Below, one piece after another: positions 1 through 6,615 of a stretch of DNA of 64,000 bases. Positions within the stretch are counted from its first letter, which is position 1, and every line of letters starts with the position of its first letter. The position numbers and the translations under genes were made by a program. The stretch is from Mesorhizobium sp. M3A.F.Ca.ET.080.04.2.1 (lineage in GTDB: Bacteria; Pseudomonadota; Alphaproteobacteria; Rhizobiales; Rhizobiaceae), in the NCBI RefSeq assembly GCF_003952525.1, contig NZ_CP034451.1, positions 2,356,001 through 2,420,000 on the forward strand. Reading direction: 5' to 3'. Below the pieces are notes generated by a model. That model ran no database searches. It saw only the letters and a program-made list of their open reading frames with translations, and was not told where the DNA came from.

Positions 1-393
1 AAGATGACCGTTGAACACTGACCGGCCGTTCTTGGGAAAGGCCGGACACACGACCGCAATTGCGGCCCCGAGGGCGTCGCTCAACGCGTCGGCAACGGGA
101 CCGATGTTGCCTTTCGCGGTAGAGTCGAAGGTCGAGCAGTATTTGAAGAATATCTGCTCAGCGCCGCGCGTCTGAAGCCACCGGAGCGCATCGAGGGATT
201 GCGCAACGGCATCCGCTACAGGGGTGGTGCGGGACTTCAGCGCAACGACGACGGCGTCGGCGTCATGAACGTCGAATGTTGCCGCGGGCACGCCGATCGA
301 CATGACGGTGCGCATTCCCTCGCGGACGAGAATGCTGGCGATGTCGGTCGCGCCGGTGAAGTCGTCTGCGATGACGCCAAGAAGAATGCCCAT
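1..393 (-). CDS. otnK: 3-oxo-tetronate kinase OtnK, N-terminal part (runs off the window)
   Basis: Reverse-strand translation gives MGILLGVIADDFTGATDIAS at the N-terminus, the signature of the four-carbon acid sugar kinase family (DUF1537; OtnK/YgbK). The kinase phosphorylates 3-oxo-tetronate at O4 before decarboxylation. About 131 residues are visible and there is no stop before base 1. The ATG at 393 lies 3 bp after the otnI stop, so it is translationally coupled to otnI in the same operon. In known tetronate clusters the decarboxylase otnC usually sits nearby and may lie to the left of the window. Seen: the DDFTGA motif and the coupling. Inferred: substrate, from the ltnD/otnI neighbours. 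Confidence 0.88.
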   Translation of the reverse strand, partial: MGILLGVIADDFTGATDIASILVREGMRTVMSIGVPAATFDVHDADAVVVALKSRTTPVADAVAQSLDALRWLQTRGAEQIFFKYCSTFDSTAKGNIGPVADALSDALGAAIAVVCPAFPKNGRSVFNGHL

Positions 394-396
394 CGA

Positions 397-1173
397 TCAT
401 CCCCGTTTGTAAGGTTCGAACCAGCCCAGGCCGTCGGTCGTTCGACCGCGAGGAAGATACTCGCAGCCGACATAGCCCCTGTAACCGAGCCGGTCGAGTT
501 CGGCGAACAGGAAAGGATAGTTGAGTTCTTCGCTGTCGGGCTCCTGCCTGGACGGCACGCTGGCGATCTGCACGTGCCCGCTGATCGGCATCAGCGTGCG
601 CAGGCGTGTCGTCACGTCGCCATGAATGATCTGGCAGTGATAGATATCGAACTGCAGCTTCACGTTGGCGAGGCCGAGCTCGCCGATCCACTGCGCCGCC
701 GCATTGAAATCGTTAAGGAAATAGCCGGGCATGTTGCGCCCATTGATCGGTTCCAGCAGTAGATTCAAGCCCCTTTCGGCGAGCCGATCAGCGGCATGCT
801 CGACCGCGCGACGATAGTTGAACCGTGCCTGAGGATCGCCGGCATCCGCCAGGCCGGCCATCAGGTGAATGTTCTTCACGCCGGTGGCCTCGGCATAGGC
901 AAGCGCGCGGGTCACGCCTGCGGCGACGTCGTCGAAGCGACCCGACAGGGACGCGAGGCCGCGCTCACCGGCAGCCCAGTCGCCCGGCGGCATGTTGAAC
1001 AGCGCCTGGGTCAAGCCGTTGCGGACAAGCCGATCCTGGATATCTTCGGGCTTGAAATCGTAGGGAAACAGATACTCGACAGCGGAGAAGCCGGCCTCGG
1101 CGGCAGCGTCGAACCGATCAAGGAACGACCATTCGTTGAACATCATCGTCAGGTTGGCAGCGAAGGCAGGCAT
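397..1173 (-). CDS. otnI: 2-oxo-tetronate isomerase (hydroxypyruvate isomerase family)
   Basis: 258-residue TIM-barrel sugar isomerase of the Hyi/OtnI family, which interconverts 2-oxo- and 3-oxo-tetronate after dehydrogenation of L-threonate or D-erythronate. The two acidic residues expected of the Hyi active site appear as E141 (LLLEPING) and E238 (VGCEYLPRG). The metal-site region QFDIYHCQIIHGD is at 174-186. The ATG at 1173 has a GAGGTGAG ribosome-binding site. It sits 3 bp downstream of ltnD and 3 bp upstream of otnK, in one operon. Hydroxypyruvate isomerase itself cannot be excluded by sequence, but the dehydrogenase and DUF1537 kinase neighbours favour OtnI. Confidence 0.85.
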   Translation of the reverse strand: MPAFAANLTMMFNEWSFLDRFDAAAEAGFSAVEYLFPYDFKPEDIQDRLVRNGLTQALFNMPPGDWAAGERGLASLSGRFDDVAAGVTRALAYAEATGVKNIHLMAGLADAGDPQARFNYRRAVEHAADRLAERGLNLLLEPINGRNMPGYFLNDFNAAAQWIGELGLANVKLQFDIYHCQIIHGDVTTRLRTLMPISGHVQIASVPSRQEPDSEELNYPFLFAELDRLGYRGYVGCEYLPRGRTTDGLGWFEPYKRG

Positions 1174-1176
1174 GGC

Positions 1177-2103
1177 TCACCTCGTCTTTTCCGGCAGCGT
1201 GGCGCCGGAAAGCTGCGCATAAAGGCGCGCCAGCGAAGAATCGTCGTCGCGCCCCATGCCGGCGCCACTGGCAGCGAGATACATTTGCAACGCAGCAGCG
1301 CTCACCGGCACGGGATAGCGTTCGGACCGCGCCATGTCCTGGATGATGCCAAGATCCTTGACGAAAATGTCGACAGCGCTGAGCGGGGTGTAGTCGCCGG
1401 CGAGCACATGGGGAATGCGGTTTTCGAACATCCATGAATTGCCGGCCGATCCGGTGATCACCTCATAGACCTTGTCGAGGTCGAGCCCCAGTTTCGCGGC
1501 GAGCGAGATTGCCTCGCAGGCGGCGGCGATGTGAACGCCGGCCAGCAGCTGGTTGATCATCTTGAAGGCAGCGCCTCCGCCAGCGGCGTCGCCAAGTTCA
1601 TAGACCTTGGCGGCCATGGCATCGAGCGCGCGACGCGCGCTGCCGAAGGCAGCTCTTGTCCCGGAAGCCATGATCGTCAGTTCGCCCTTGGCGGCGCGCG
1701 CCGCTCCGCCCGAGATTGGTGCATCGAGATAGTGAACGCCCTTGGCCTCGAGCTGCGAAGCAAGCTTGCGGGCAGCGGCTGGATCCATCGTCGCGGAGGC
1801 GACAAATACGGTGCCGGGACGCAGGATATCCGCAATGCCGTCCGCGCCGAACAGGACGCTTTCGGTCTGCGCCGCGTTGACGACCACCGCAACGACGATG
1901 TCGGCCTGCTTCGCGGCGTCCGCGATCGGGGCAGAGCGGCCGCCCGCTTGCACGAAGCGCGAAACGGCATCCTCGGAAATATCGATGCCGATCACATCGA
2001 GACCGGCCCTCTTGAGCGAGAGGGCCATGCCCATGCCCATGGCTCCAAGGCCGATTACCACCACCACCTGGGCTGTTTGTCCATTTCCCTGAAGGCTTGT
2101 CAT
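1177..2103 (-). CDS. ltnD: L-threonate dehydrogenase (3-hydroxyisobutyrate dehydrogenase family)
   Basis: 308-residue NAD-dependent beta-hydroxyacid dehydrogenase. The Rossmann motif GLGAMG is at 18-23, the substrate-binding signature DAPISGGAARA at about 127-137, and the family's catalytic lysine is K181 in GGGAAFKMINQLL. LtnD oxidises L-threonate to 2-oxo-tetronate, the first step of the pathway. The ATG at 2103 is preceded by AAGGAT. It lies 3 bp before otnI and 63 bp after the MFS transporter gene. The family also includes tartronate semialdehyde reductases and GarR-like enzymes; the otnI/otnK context decides the call. Confidence 0.82.
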   Translation of the reverse strand: MTSLQGNGQTAQVVVVIGLGAMGMGMALSLKRAGLDVIGIDISEDAVSRFVQAGGRSAPIADAAKQADIVVAVVVNAAQTESVLFGADGIADILRPGTVFVASATMDPAAARKLASQLEAKGVHYLDAPISGGAARAAKGELTIMASGTRAAFGSARRALDAMAAKVYELGDAAGGGAAFKMINQLLAGVHIAAACEAISLAAKLGLDLDKVYEVITGSAGNSWMFENRIPHVLAGDYTPLSAVDIFVKDLGIIQDMARSERYPVPVSAAALQMYLAASGAGMGRDDDSSLARLYAQLSGATLPEKTR

Positions 2104-2131
2104 ATGATGATCCTTGAATGACGAGTGGGCT

Positions 2132-2160
2132 GCCTCCCCGGCGCCAGGCGGCGGGGAGGC
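2132..2160 (-). other. GC-rich hairpin between transporter and ltnD
   Basis: A perfect 9-bp inverted repeat, GCCTCCCCG at 2132-2140 and CGGGGAGGC at 2152-2160, fills the gap between the MFS stop and the ltnD start. No T-run follows on the minus strand, so it is not a clear rho-independent terminator. It could stabilise or partly attenuate the polycistronic mRNA. Confidence 0.4.
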
Positions 2161-2166
2161 GCTTGT

Positions 2167-3483
2167 TCAGCGGTTCACAGTCTTGGCCGGCACGCAAAGC
2201 GTTGCAATGCAGCCGACAACCAACCCTGCGGCCAGAACGTACATGCCAATGGCATTGCTGCCTGTGGCGTCCTTGAGGTAGCCGATGATGAACGGTCCAA
2301 GGAAACCGGCGAGATTGCCGACCGAATTGATCCAGGCGATGCCTGCCGCGGCGCCGGTGCCGGCCAGGAATGCGGTCGGCAAGGACCAGAACAGGGGCGC
2401 GCAGGTAATCACACCGGCAGCGGCCAACGAGAGCGCCGCGATGGCAAACCCGGTGCTCGACGCGGTGGTTGCGGCGATGAAACCGACACCAGCGAACATA
2501 GCCGGAACGACGAGATGCCAGCGGCGTTCGCGGAAGTGGTCGGACGAACGTCCAAGAACAAGCATGGCAACGAACGTGCAGATGTAGGGAATGGCCGAGA
2601 CCAGGCCGACGTTGAAATTGCCGACAACCCCCGAAGCCTTGACGAGAGACGGCATCCAGAAGTTCAAGCCGTATTGGCCGAACACGAAGCAGAAGTAGAT
2701 GAGGCTCATCAGCCAGACGCGACCATCGCGCAAGGTTGAGCCGAGGCTATGCGGGCTGTCCGTCTTGGTCCGGTTCTCGGCCTCCATATTGGCCAGCAGC
2801 ACATCTTTCTCGGCTCGGTCCAACCACTTTGCCTCTTCGATGCCGTTGTCGAGATAGGAAAGAACCACAAAGCCCAGCAAGACAGCGGGAACGGCCTCGA
2901 TCAGGAACATCCACTGCCAGCCGGAAATGCCGTGGAAGGTGTGGAGGCCATCCATGATCCAGCCCGAGAGCGGATTGCCGAAAATGGACGACACCGGGAT
3001 GGCCGACATGAAGGTCGTGATGATCTTGGCGCGCCGATGGGACGGGTACCAGGACGTCAAATAGAGAATGATGCCCGGGAAAAAGCCGGCTTCGGCCAGA
3101 CCAAGCAGGAAGCGCAGGATGTAGAACATCGTTTCCGAGCTAGTGAACGCGAAGGCGGCGGAAATGATGCCCCAGCTGATCATGACGCGGGCGATCCATA
3201 TCCGCGCTCCGATCTTGTTCATGAGCAGATTGCTGGGCACTTCGAAAAGAAAGTAGCCCAGGAAAAAGACGCCTGCGCCGAAGCCATATGCGGCGTCCGA
3301 AAGGCCGAGTTCGCCGGACATCTGCAATTTGGCGAAGCCGACATTCACGCGGTCGAGATAGGCGACCACATAGCAGATAATGAGAAGTGGTATGATCCTC
3401 CAGAAGACTTTCTTGTAAGCAGCATTCTCCAAGGTCTCGGACATGCCCGTTCGGGCAGCCGATGCCTGATCCAGCACCGTCAT
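2167..3483 (-). CDS. MFS transporter, probable tetronate/sugar-acid importer (ACS family)
   Basis: 438-residue major facilitator with about 12 hydrophobic segments. The N-terminal region has the anion:cation symporter pattern VAYLDRVNVGFAKLQM, and LGYFLFEVPSNLLMNKIGAR is in TM2-TM3, as in the D-galactonate/phthalate/tartrate transporter family. The ATG at 3483 is chosen over an upstream in-frame start because TCGGAGGAGAGCA places a strong Shine-Dalgarno just before it and the extra residues upstream overlap the operator region. It is the promoter-proximal gene of the tetronate operon, so the likely substrate is threonate or erythronate (inferred). Confidence 0.85.
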   Translation of the reverse strand: MTVLDQASAARTGMSETLENAAYKKVFWRIIPLLIICYVVAYLDRVNVGFAKLQMSGELGLSDAAYGFGAGVFFLGYFLFEVPSNLLMNKIGARIWIARVMISWGIISAAFAFTSSETMFYILRFLLGLAEAGFFPGIILYLTSWYPSHRRAKIITTFMSAIPVSSIFGNPLSGWIMDGLHTFHGISGWQWMFLIEAVPAVLLGFVVLSYLDNGIEEAKWLDRAEKDVLLANMEAENRTKTDSPHSLGSTLRDGRVWLMSLIYFCFVFGQYGLNFWMPSLVKASGVVGNFNVGLVSAIPYICTFVAMLVLGRSSDHFRERRWHLVVPAMFAGVGFIAATTASSTGFAIAALSLAAAGVITCAPLFWSLPTAFLAGTGAAAGIAWINSVGNLAGFLGPFIIGYLKDATGSNAIGMYVLAAGLVVGCIATLCVPAKTVNR

Positions 3484-3534
3484 TGCTCTCCTCCGATAAA
3501 ATTGGGGTCTGTCCCCGCCTCCGGCGCCCCGTTT

Positions 3535-3601
3535 TGGCAGCGCTGCCATTTTCTAAGACAATTTTGGCAGCGCTGCCAAGCGGTTTTTGGCAGCGCTGCC
3601 A
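3535..3601. promoter_or_regulatory. Three identical LacI-family operators in a divergent promoter region
   Basis: The perfect 14-bp palindrome TGGCAGCGCTGCCA occurs three times, at 3535-3548, 3565-3578 and 3588-3601, each preceded by TTT. The central CpG is typical of LacI/GalR-family sites. Centre-to-centre distances are 30 and 23 bp. On the minus strand TTGGCA inside the middle site plus 17 bp plus TTAGAA gives a plausible promoter for the MFS-ltnD-otnI-otnK operon, overlapped by the first site. On the plus strand TTGAAT (3602) and TAGAAT (3624) with a 16-bp spacer could drive the regulator, next to the third site. Promoter calls are inference; the repeats are exact. Confidence 0.85.
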
Positions 3602-3667
3602 TTGAATAATCGAATCCTTTTTCTAGAATGCCTGCGAACGTTGCGTTGGGCGCGCAAAGGGGGACAA

Positions 3668-4663
3668 ATGGACCTGAAAACCACTCCGATCACATTGGCC
3701 GAGGTTGCCGACGCGGCGGGGGTGGGCGAAAGCACGGTCTCGCGCGTGCTGCGCAATCATGGGTCATTTTCCGAGAAGACGCGTGCCCGCGTCATGGCGG
3801 CGGTCGACAAGCTCGGCTACGTTCCCAACAAGATCGCGGGAGCATTGGCATCGACGGGCACGCCGTTGGTTGCCATCATCGTGCCCTCGCTGTCGAACAT
3901 CGTATTCGCCGACGTCCTCAGCGGCGTAACCCGGGCGCTCGAGCTGCGGCAGAGGCAGGCGGTGTTTGCCGTTACCGAATATGATCTGGCACGCGAGGAG
4001 GCCCTTGTCGCGGCCGTTCTGGCATGGCGGCCCGCAGCGGTCATGCTTATCGGCCTGGAACACACCGAAGGAACGCGCAAACTGCTTCGCGCCTCGGGCT
4101 GTCGCGTCCTTGAATTGCTCGACATCGACGGGGAACCCCTCGACATCGCGGTCGGGTTCTCGCATCGCTCGGCTGGCAGGGCTACCGCGGCTTATCTGGT
4201 CGAGAGAGGCTACACCCGTATCGCTTATGTCGGGCACGACATGGACCGCGATACCCGCAGCGCAAAACGCTTCGAGGGGTTTGTCGATCAGCTCAATCAG
4301 GCGGGGCTCGCGCTGACAGATCTGCAAATCCGCAATGCGCCCTCCTCCGTCAGCGTGGGAAAAGAAGGGCTGGCGAGCATCTTAAACCGATCCCCTGACA
4401 TCCAGGCCGTGTATTTTTCCAACGACGACGTTGCGCTGGGGGGCTACTTCCATTGCCTGACAAAGGGAATTTCCGTGCCGGACCAACTCGCGATCATCGG
4501 GTTCAATGCCCTCGATATCTGCCGCCACACCCCGCAGCCCATCGCCAGCATCCTCACGCGGCGTGTGGAAATAGGAAAGTTGGCGGCGCAACTCCTATTG
4601 GAAGATGCGCCGGCTCAGACGGTCGATGTCGGCTTCCTGCTTGTGCCGGGTGAAACGGTTTGA
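3668..4663 (+). CDS. LacI/GntR-type transcriptional regulator of the tetronate operon
   Basis: 331-residue LacI-family repressor. The helix-turn-helix and hinge occupy about residues 8-60 (ITLAEVADAAGVGESTVSRV), followed by a periplasmic-binding-protein-like effector domain (VAIIVPSLSNIVFADVLSG to the C-terminus). The ATG at 3668 is chosen because the protein then begins directly before the HTH and AAAGGGGG precedes it; the longer frame starts inside an operator. It is divergent from the MFS-ltnD-otnI-otnK operon, with three palindromic operators between, so it probably represses both units until a tetronate-derived ligand binds. The ligand is inferred. Confidence 0.9.
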   Translation: MDLKTTPITLAEVADAAGVGESTVSRVLRNHGSFSEKTRARVMAAVDKLGYVPNKIAGALASTGTPLVAIIVPSLSNIVFADVLSGVTRALELRQRQAVFAVTEYDLAREEALVAAVLAWRPAAVMLIGLEHTEGTRKLLRASGCRVLELLDIDGEPLDIAVGFSHRSAGRATAAYLVERGYTRIAYVGHDMDRDTRSAKRFEGFVDQLNQAGLALTDLQIRNAPSSVSVGKEGLASILNRSPDIQAVYFSNDDVALGGYFHCLTKGISVPDQLAIIGFNALDICRHTPQPIASILTRRVEIGKLAAQLLLEDAPAQTVDVGFLLVPGETV

Positions 4664-4667
4664 CCTA

Positions 4668-4770
4668 ATGCATGTCGCCCAGACGTGTGTAGCGGTTCTG
4701 GGGCAACGACATGCATCCAAACAAAAACTTAAAGCGCGTCGCCTGAATCGCTTTCAGAGCGACGCGCTTT
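4668..4770. repeat. Intergenic palindromic mini-repeat (Mesorhizobium-like)
   Basis: Two nested inverted repeats: ATGCATGTCG (4668-4677) with CGACATGCAT (4707-4716), and a perfect 12-bp pair AAAGCGCGTCGC (4731-4742) with GCGACGCGCTTT (4759-4770). From memory, this composite resembles a mini-repeat that recurs in intergenic spaces of Mesorhizobium genomes. It starts 4 bp after the regulator's stop codon and could act as a transcript end or mRNA-stability element. From 4771 to 5026 I see no gene. Confidence 0.7.
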
Positions 4771-5026
4771 GTCGCGCCGCTTCGGCCCGGCCTTCCAACC
4801 GGTGGAAAGACGACCGCTGTGCGTCCGAACATCGTGGGGCTCGTGGTGAAGAGCGCGGCCTCAGACAGGTCCTGGGTCGCGCGGGTCGAAAGCTGCCGGC
4901 TGCCAGGCGGAGCGCGGACGGTGCGTCCACTCGGGAGCCCGACCGGACCCCGCGCCGTCCGCGGTTGTCTTCTTCATCCGTCCTGTGTTGCGGGCCCGGT
5001 CAGGCCGGACCCGCCTTTGCGAGGTG

Positions 5027-5332
5027 TCAGTTGCAGGCTGGCTTAGCCTTGTTGCAGGCATCCAGCAATTCCGGCGGCGGATCCTTCTTGAACACGATCT
5101 TGTAGGATTCGAGCACGTTGGACTGCACCACGGGCAGCGACTGAACCGCGATCCAGGGCGGCGTCTCCTTGCCGATCAGCGCGTTCATGATGGCGAGCGC
5201 TTCCGCAACGCCCTGGTCATAGGGCCGCTGCGAGCCGGTGGCCTTGAGCTGGTCGCCCTTGGCGATCTCGATTGCCGACTGCAGGCCGAGATCGATCGTG
5301 GTCATCGGGGTGTCGATACCCTGGGCACGCAT
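5027..5332 (-). pseudogene. Truncated sugar ABC transporter substrate-binding protein (C-terminal remnant)
   Basis: The roughly 100 residues resemble only the C-terminal part of an RbsB-type periplasmic sugar-binding protein: MTTIDLGLQSAIEIAKGDQL, then a lobe ending in PPPELLDACNKAKPACN. There is no signal peptide, no N-terminal lobe and no ribosome-binding site. Upstream sequence (5333-5490) does not extend the homology and leads to tRNA-His. No permease or ATPase gene is recognisable downstream. This looks like an operon fragment cut off by a deletion or integration event next to a tRNA gene. Confidence 0.75.
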
Positions 5333-5490
5333 CTAGCTAAGCGTATCTGGTTCTCGACGCATAGGAAAGGCTTGAGCCGCCGCTCGTTGTGGTCGCAGAC
5401 AGTTTGCTGAAGCGTCCAGCAGCCGCCATAGCGAGCCCGCGCGGCGCGCAGGTTCGAGAGCGGCTGCGTGCGGAGGATTCAGGAAGCCGA

Positions 5491-5567
5491 TGGTACCGTT
5501 GGCTGGGCTCGAACCAGCGACCCCCAGATCCACAATCTGGTGCTCTAACCAACTGAGCTACAACGGC
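5491..5567 (-). tRNA. tRNA-His (GTG anticodon)
   Basis: The minus strand folds into a full cloverleaf: acceptor GCCGTTG paired with CAACGGT, D-arm AGCTCAGTTGGTTAGAGC, anticodon stem CCAGA/TCTGG with loop TTGTGGA (anticodon GTG), T-arm CTGGTTCGAGCCCAG, and an encoded CCA at 5491-5493. The discriminator base is A73 and the base before G1 is T, so neither G-1 nor C73 is present. This is unusual for tRNA-His in general but known from alphaproteobacteria. Confidence 0.97.
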
Positions 5568-5722
5568 ACGCCTGCCTGTGGAGAGGAAGCTTTGCGCTCC
5601 GTCCTTCGGCGATGCGTCCAATACGGGCTATCGAATTTTAATTCAAGGCCCTTAACAAGGCAAAGGGTCGGTTGTCCTCATCCGCGCCAGCCTCCGATCA
5701 AGAAGCGGGGCAAAGGCAAAAG

Positions 5723-5816
5723 AAAAGGCCGGCGGGAGGAGGTGCCGGCCTTTTCCTGTTACAAGCCAGCGGGAGGAGGTGCTGGCTGGTCACCCCGAAG
5801 AGCAGAGGGAGGAGGT
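5723..5816. repeat. Three ~36-bp tandem units with a conserved GGGAGGAGGT core; first unit is a terminator-like hairpin
   Basis: The 10-mer GGGAGGAGGT recurs at 5734-5743, 5771-5780 and 5807-5816 (37- and 36-bp spacing). In unit 1 it is the loop of an 11-bp perfect stem, AAAAGGCCGGC (5723-5733) with GCCGGCCTTTT (5744-5754), with T-runs on both strands. On the minus strand it lies about 155 bp downstream of the phasin stop and is a likely terminator. Unit 2 keeps the same loop with a different perfect 7-bp stem, AGCCAGC/GCTGGCT. Unit 3 has the core without a clear stem. The rest of 5568-5910 holds no gene. Confidence 0.7.
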
Positions 5817-5910
5817 TCCGCCCATCGGGTATTCATCGCATCAATTCATCGCACTTCTATTTGTCTGACGAAATGCGACCTTTTGATGCATTGGCCGTTG
5901 GCGCCTGAGA

Positions 5911-6369
5911 TCAGGCGGCCTTGATGTCCTTCACCGCCTTGTCGAACGCGGTCTTGATCGGCTTGGAAACGTCCTCGACGGCCTTCGAAGCGGCAGCCTG
6001 GAATTCCTTGGCCTGCTCGACGGTCATCTCCGCACGCTTGCGCAGGAAAGCGGTCTGCAGTTCGACGACCTCCGACAGCGTCTTGGCGCCGATCAGCGCT
6101 TCCAGATGCGAGAAGCCGGCCTCGGCGTTGGCGCGAGCCACGGCGATGGTCTTCAGCGAAAGGTCGTTGGAAACGGTCTTGGCGGTCTCGTAGGTCGACT
6201 CCAGAACCTTCTGGGTCTCCTCGGCGCCGGTCTTCAGCTTGGCATAGGCTTCTTTCGACTGCTCAACGCCCTTCTCGGCGAAGGCGCGGATCTGGTCGGT
6301 GGCCTTGGAAGCATCGAAGCTCGGGAATTCAACGTTGCCGAGGGTATCAGCAGTCTTGATCTTGGACAT
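5911..6369 (-). CDS. Phasin family protein (PHB granule-associated)
   Basis: 152-residue, almost entirely helical protein without Cys or Trp, matching the phasin_2 family: an N-terminal segment ending PSFDASKATDQIRAFAEKGV, then long amphipathic helices (EQSKEAYAKLKTGAEETQKV; LIGAKTLSEVVELQTAFLRK) and an Ala/Lys-rich C-terminus. Phasins coat polyhydroxybutyrate granules and control their size. I prefer the ATG at 6369 (MSKIKTAD); a TTG three codons upstream is in frame and cannot be excluded. A TGC-rich inverted repeat lies upstream (6447-6478) and a terminator hairpin downstream (5723-5754), suggesting a monocistronic unit. Confidence 0.9.
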   Translation of the reverse strand: MSKIKTADTLGNVEFPSFDASKATDQIRAFAEKGVEQSKEAYAKLKTGAEETQKVLESTYETAKTVSNDLSLKTIAVARANAEAGFSHLEALIGAKTLSEVVELQTAFLRKRAEMTVEQAKEFQAAASKAVEDVSKPIKTAFDKAVKDIKAA

Positions 6370-6446
6370 TTCTTCCAACCTTTCAGGGGTAGCGGCTTTG
6401 ACAGAAAGCCGTCTCGTTCATGTATGGTGGCAATATAGAGGTTTTT

Positions 6447-6478
6447 TTGTGCATTGCAACATCTTTGTTGCAGCGCAC
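6447..6478 (-). promoter_or_regulatory. TGC-rich inverted repeat upstream of phasin, possible PhaR operator
   Basis: TGCAACA (6455-6461) and TGTTGCA (6466-6472) form a perfect 7-bp inverted repeat with a 4-bp spacer, flanked by further TGC/GCA triplets. PhaR-type regulators of PHB genes are reported to bind TGC-rich sites near phasin promoters. The centre lies about 95 bp upstream of the phasin start. The assignment to PhaR is inference; no phaR gene is in the window. Confidence 0.5.
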
Positions 6479-6567
6479 CATAAAATCCCTCCTGCCGTTA
6501 ACCACGAGGCCAGAGATTTCGGCGGTTGCACCGCATGGATTGTGGACCTTCGTCCCCTGCGCTTTTA

Positions 6568-6582
6568 TTAACAAAGCGTTAA
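6568..6582 (+). promoter_or_regulatory. CtrA-type box TTAA-N7-TTAA
   Basis: TTAA at 6568-6571 and TTAA at 6579-6582 are separated by exactly 7 bases (CAAAGCG), the full consensus for the cell-cycle regulator CtrA. The box ends 33 bp upstream of the sensor-kinase start, a promoter-proximal position. CtrA control of PdhS/DivJ/PleC-type kinases fits the known wiring of alphaproteobacterial cell cycles; regulation here is inferred. Confidence 0.65.
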
Positions 6583-6615
6583 CTGAAATGCCCGCTTCGA
6601 AGGGTTCGCCAGCGC

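Noticed and set aside
3484..3549. Longer start for the MFS transporter
   Set aside because: The extra residues would be encoded by the operator region, and a strong ribosome-binding site marks the ATG at 3483.
5337..5621. Small frame on the minus strand across the tRNA-His
   Set aside because: Its apparent peptide VVAQLVRAPDCGSGGRWFEP is the well-known false translation of a tRNA gene.
5735..5816. CRISPR-like spacing of GGGAGGAGGT
   Set aside because: Only three 10-bp cores with related flanks, no conserved long repeat and no cas genes; better explained as tandem hairpins.
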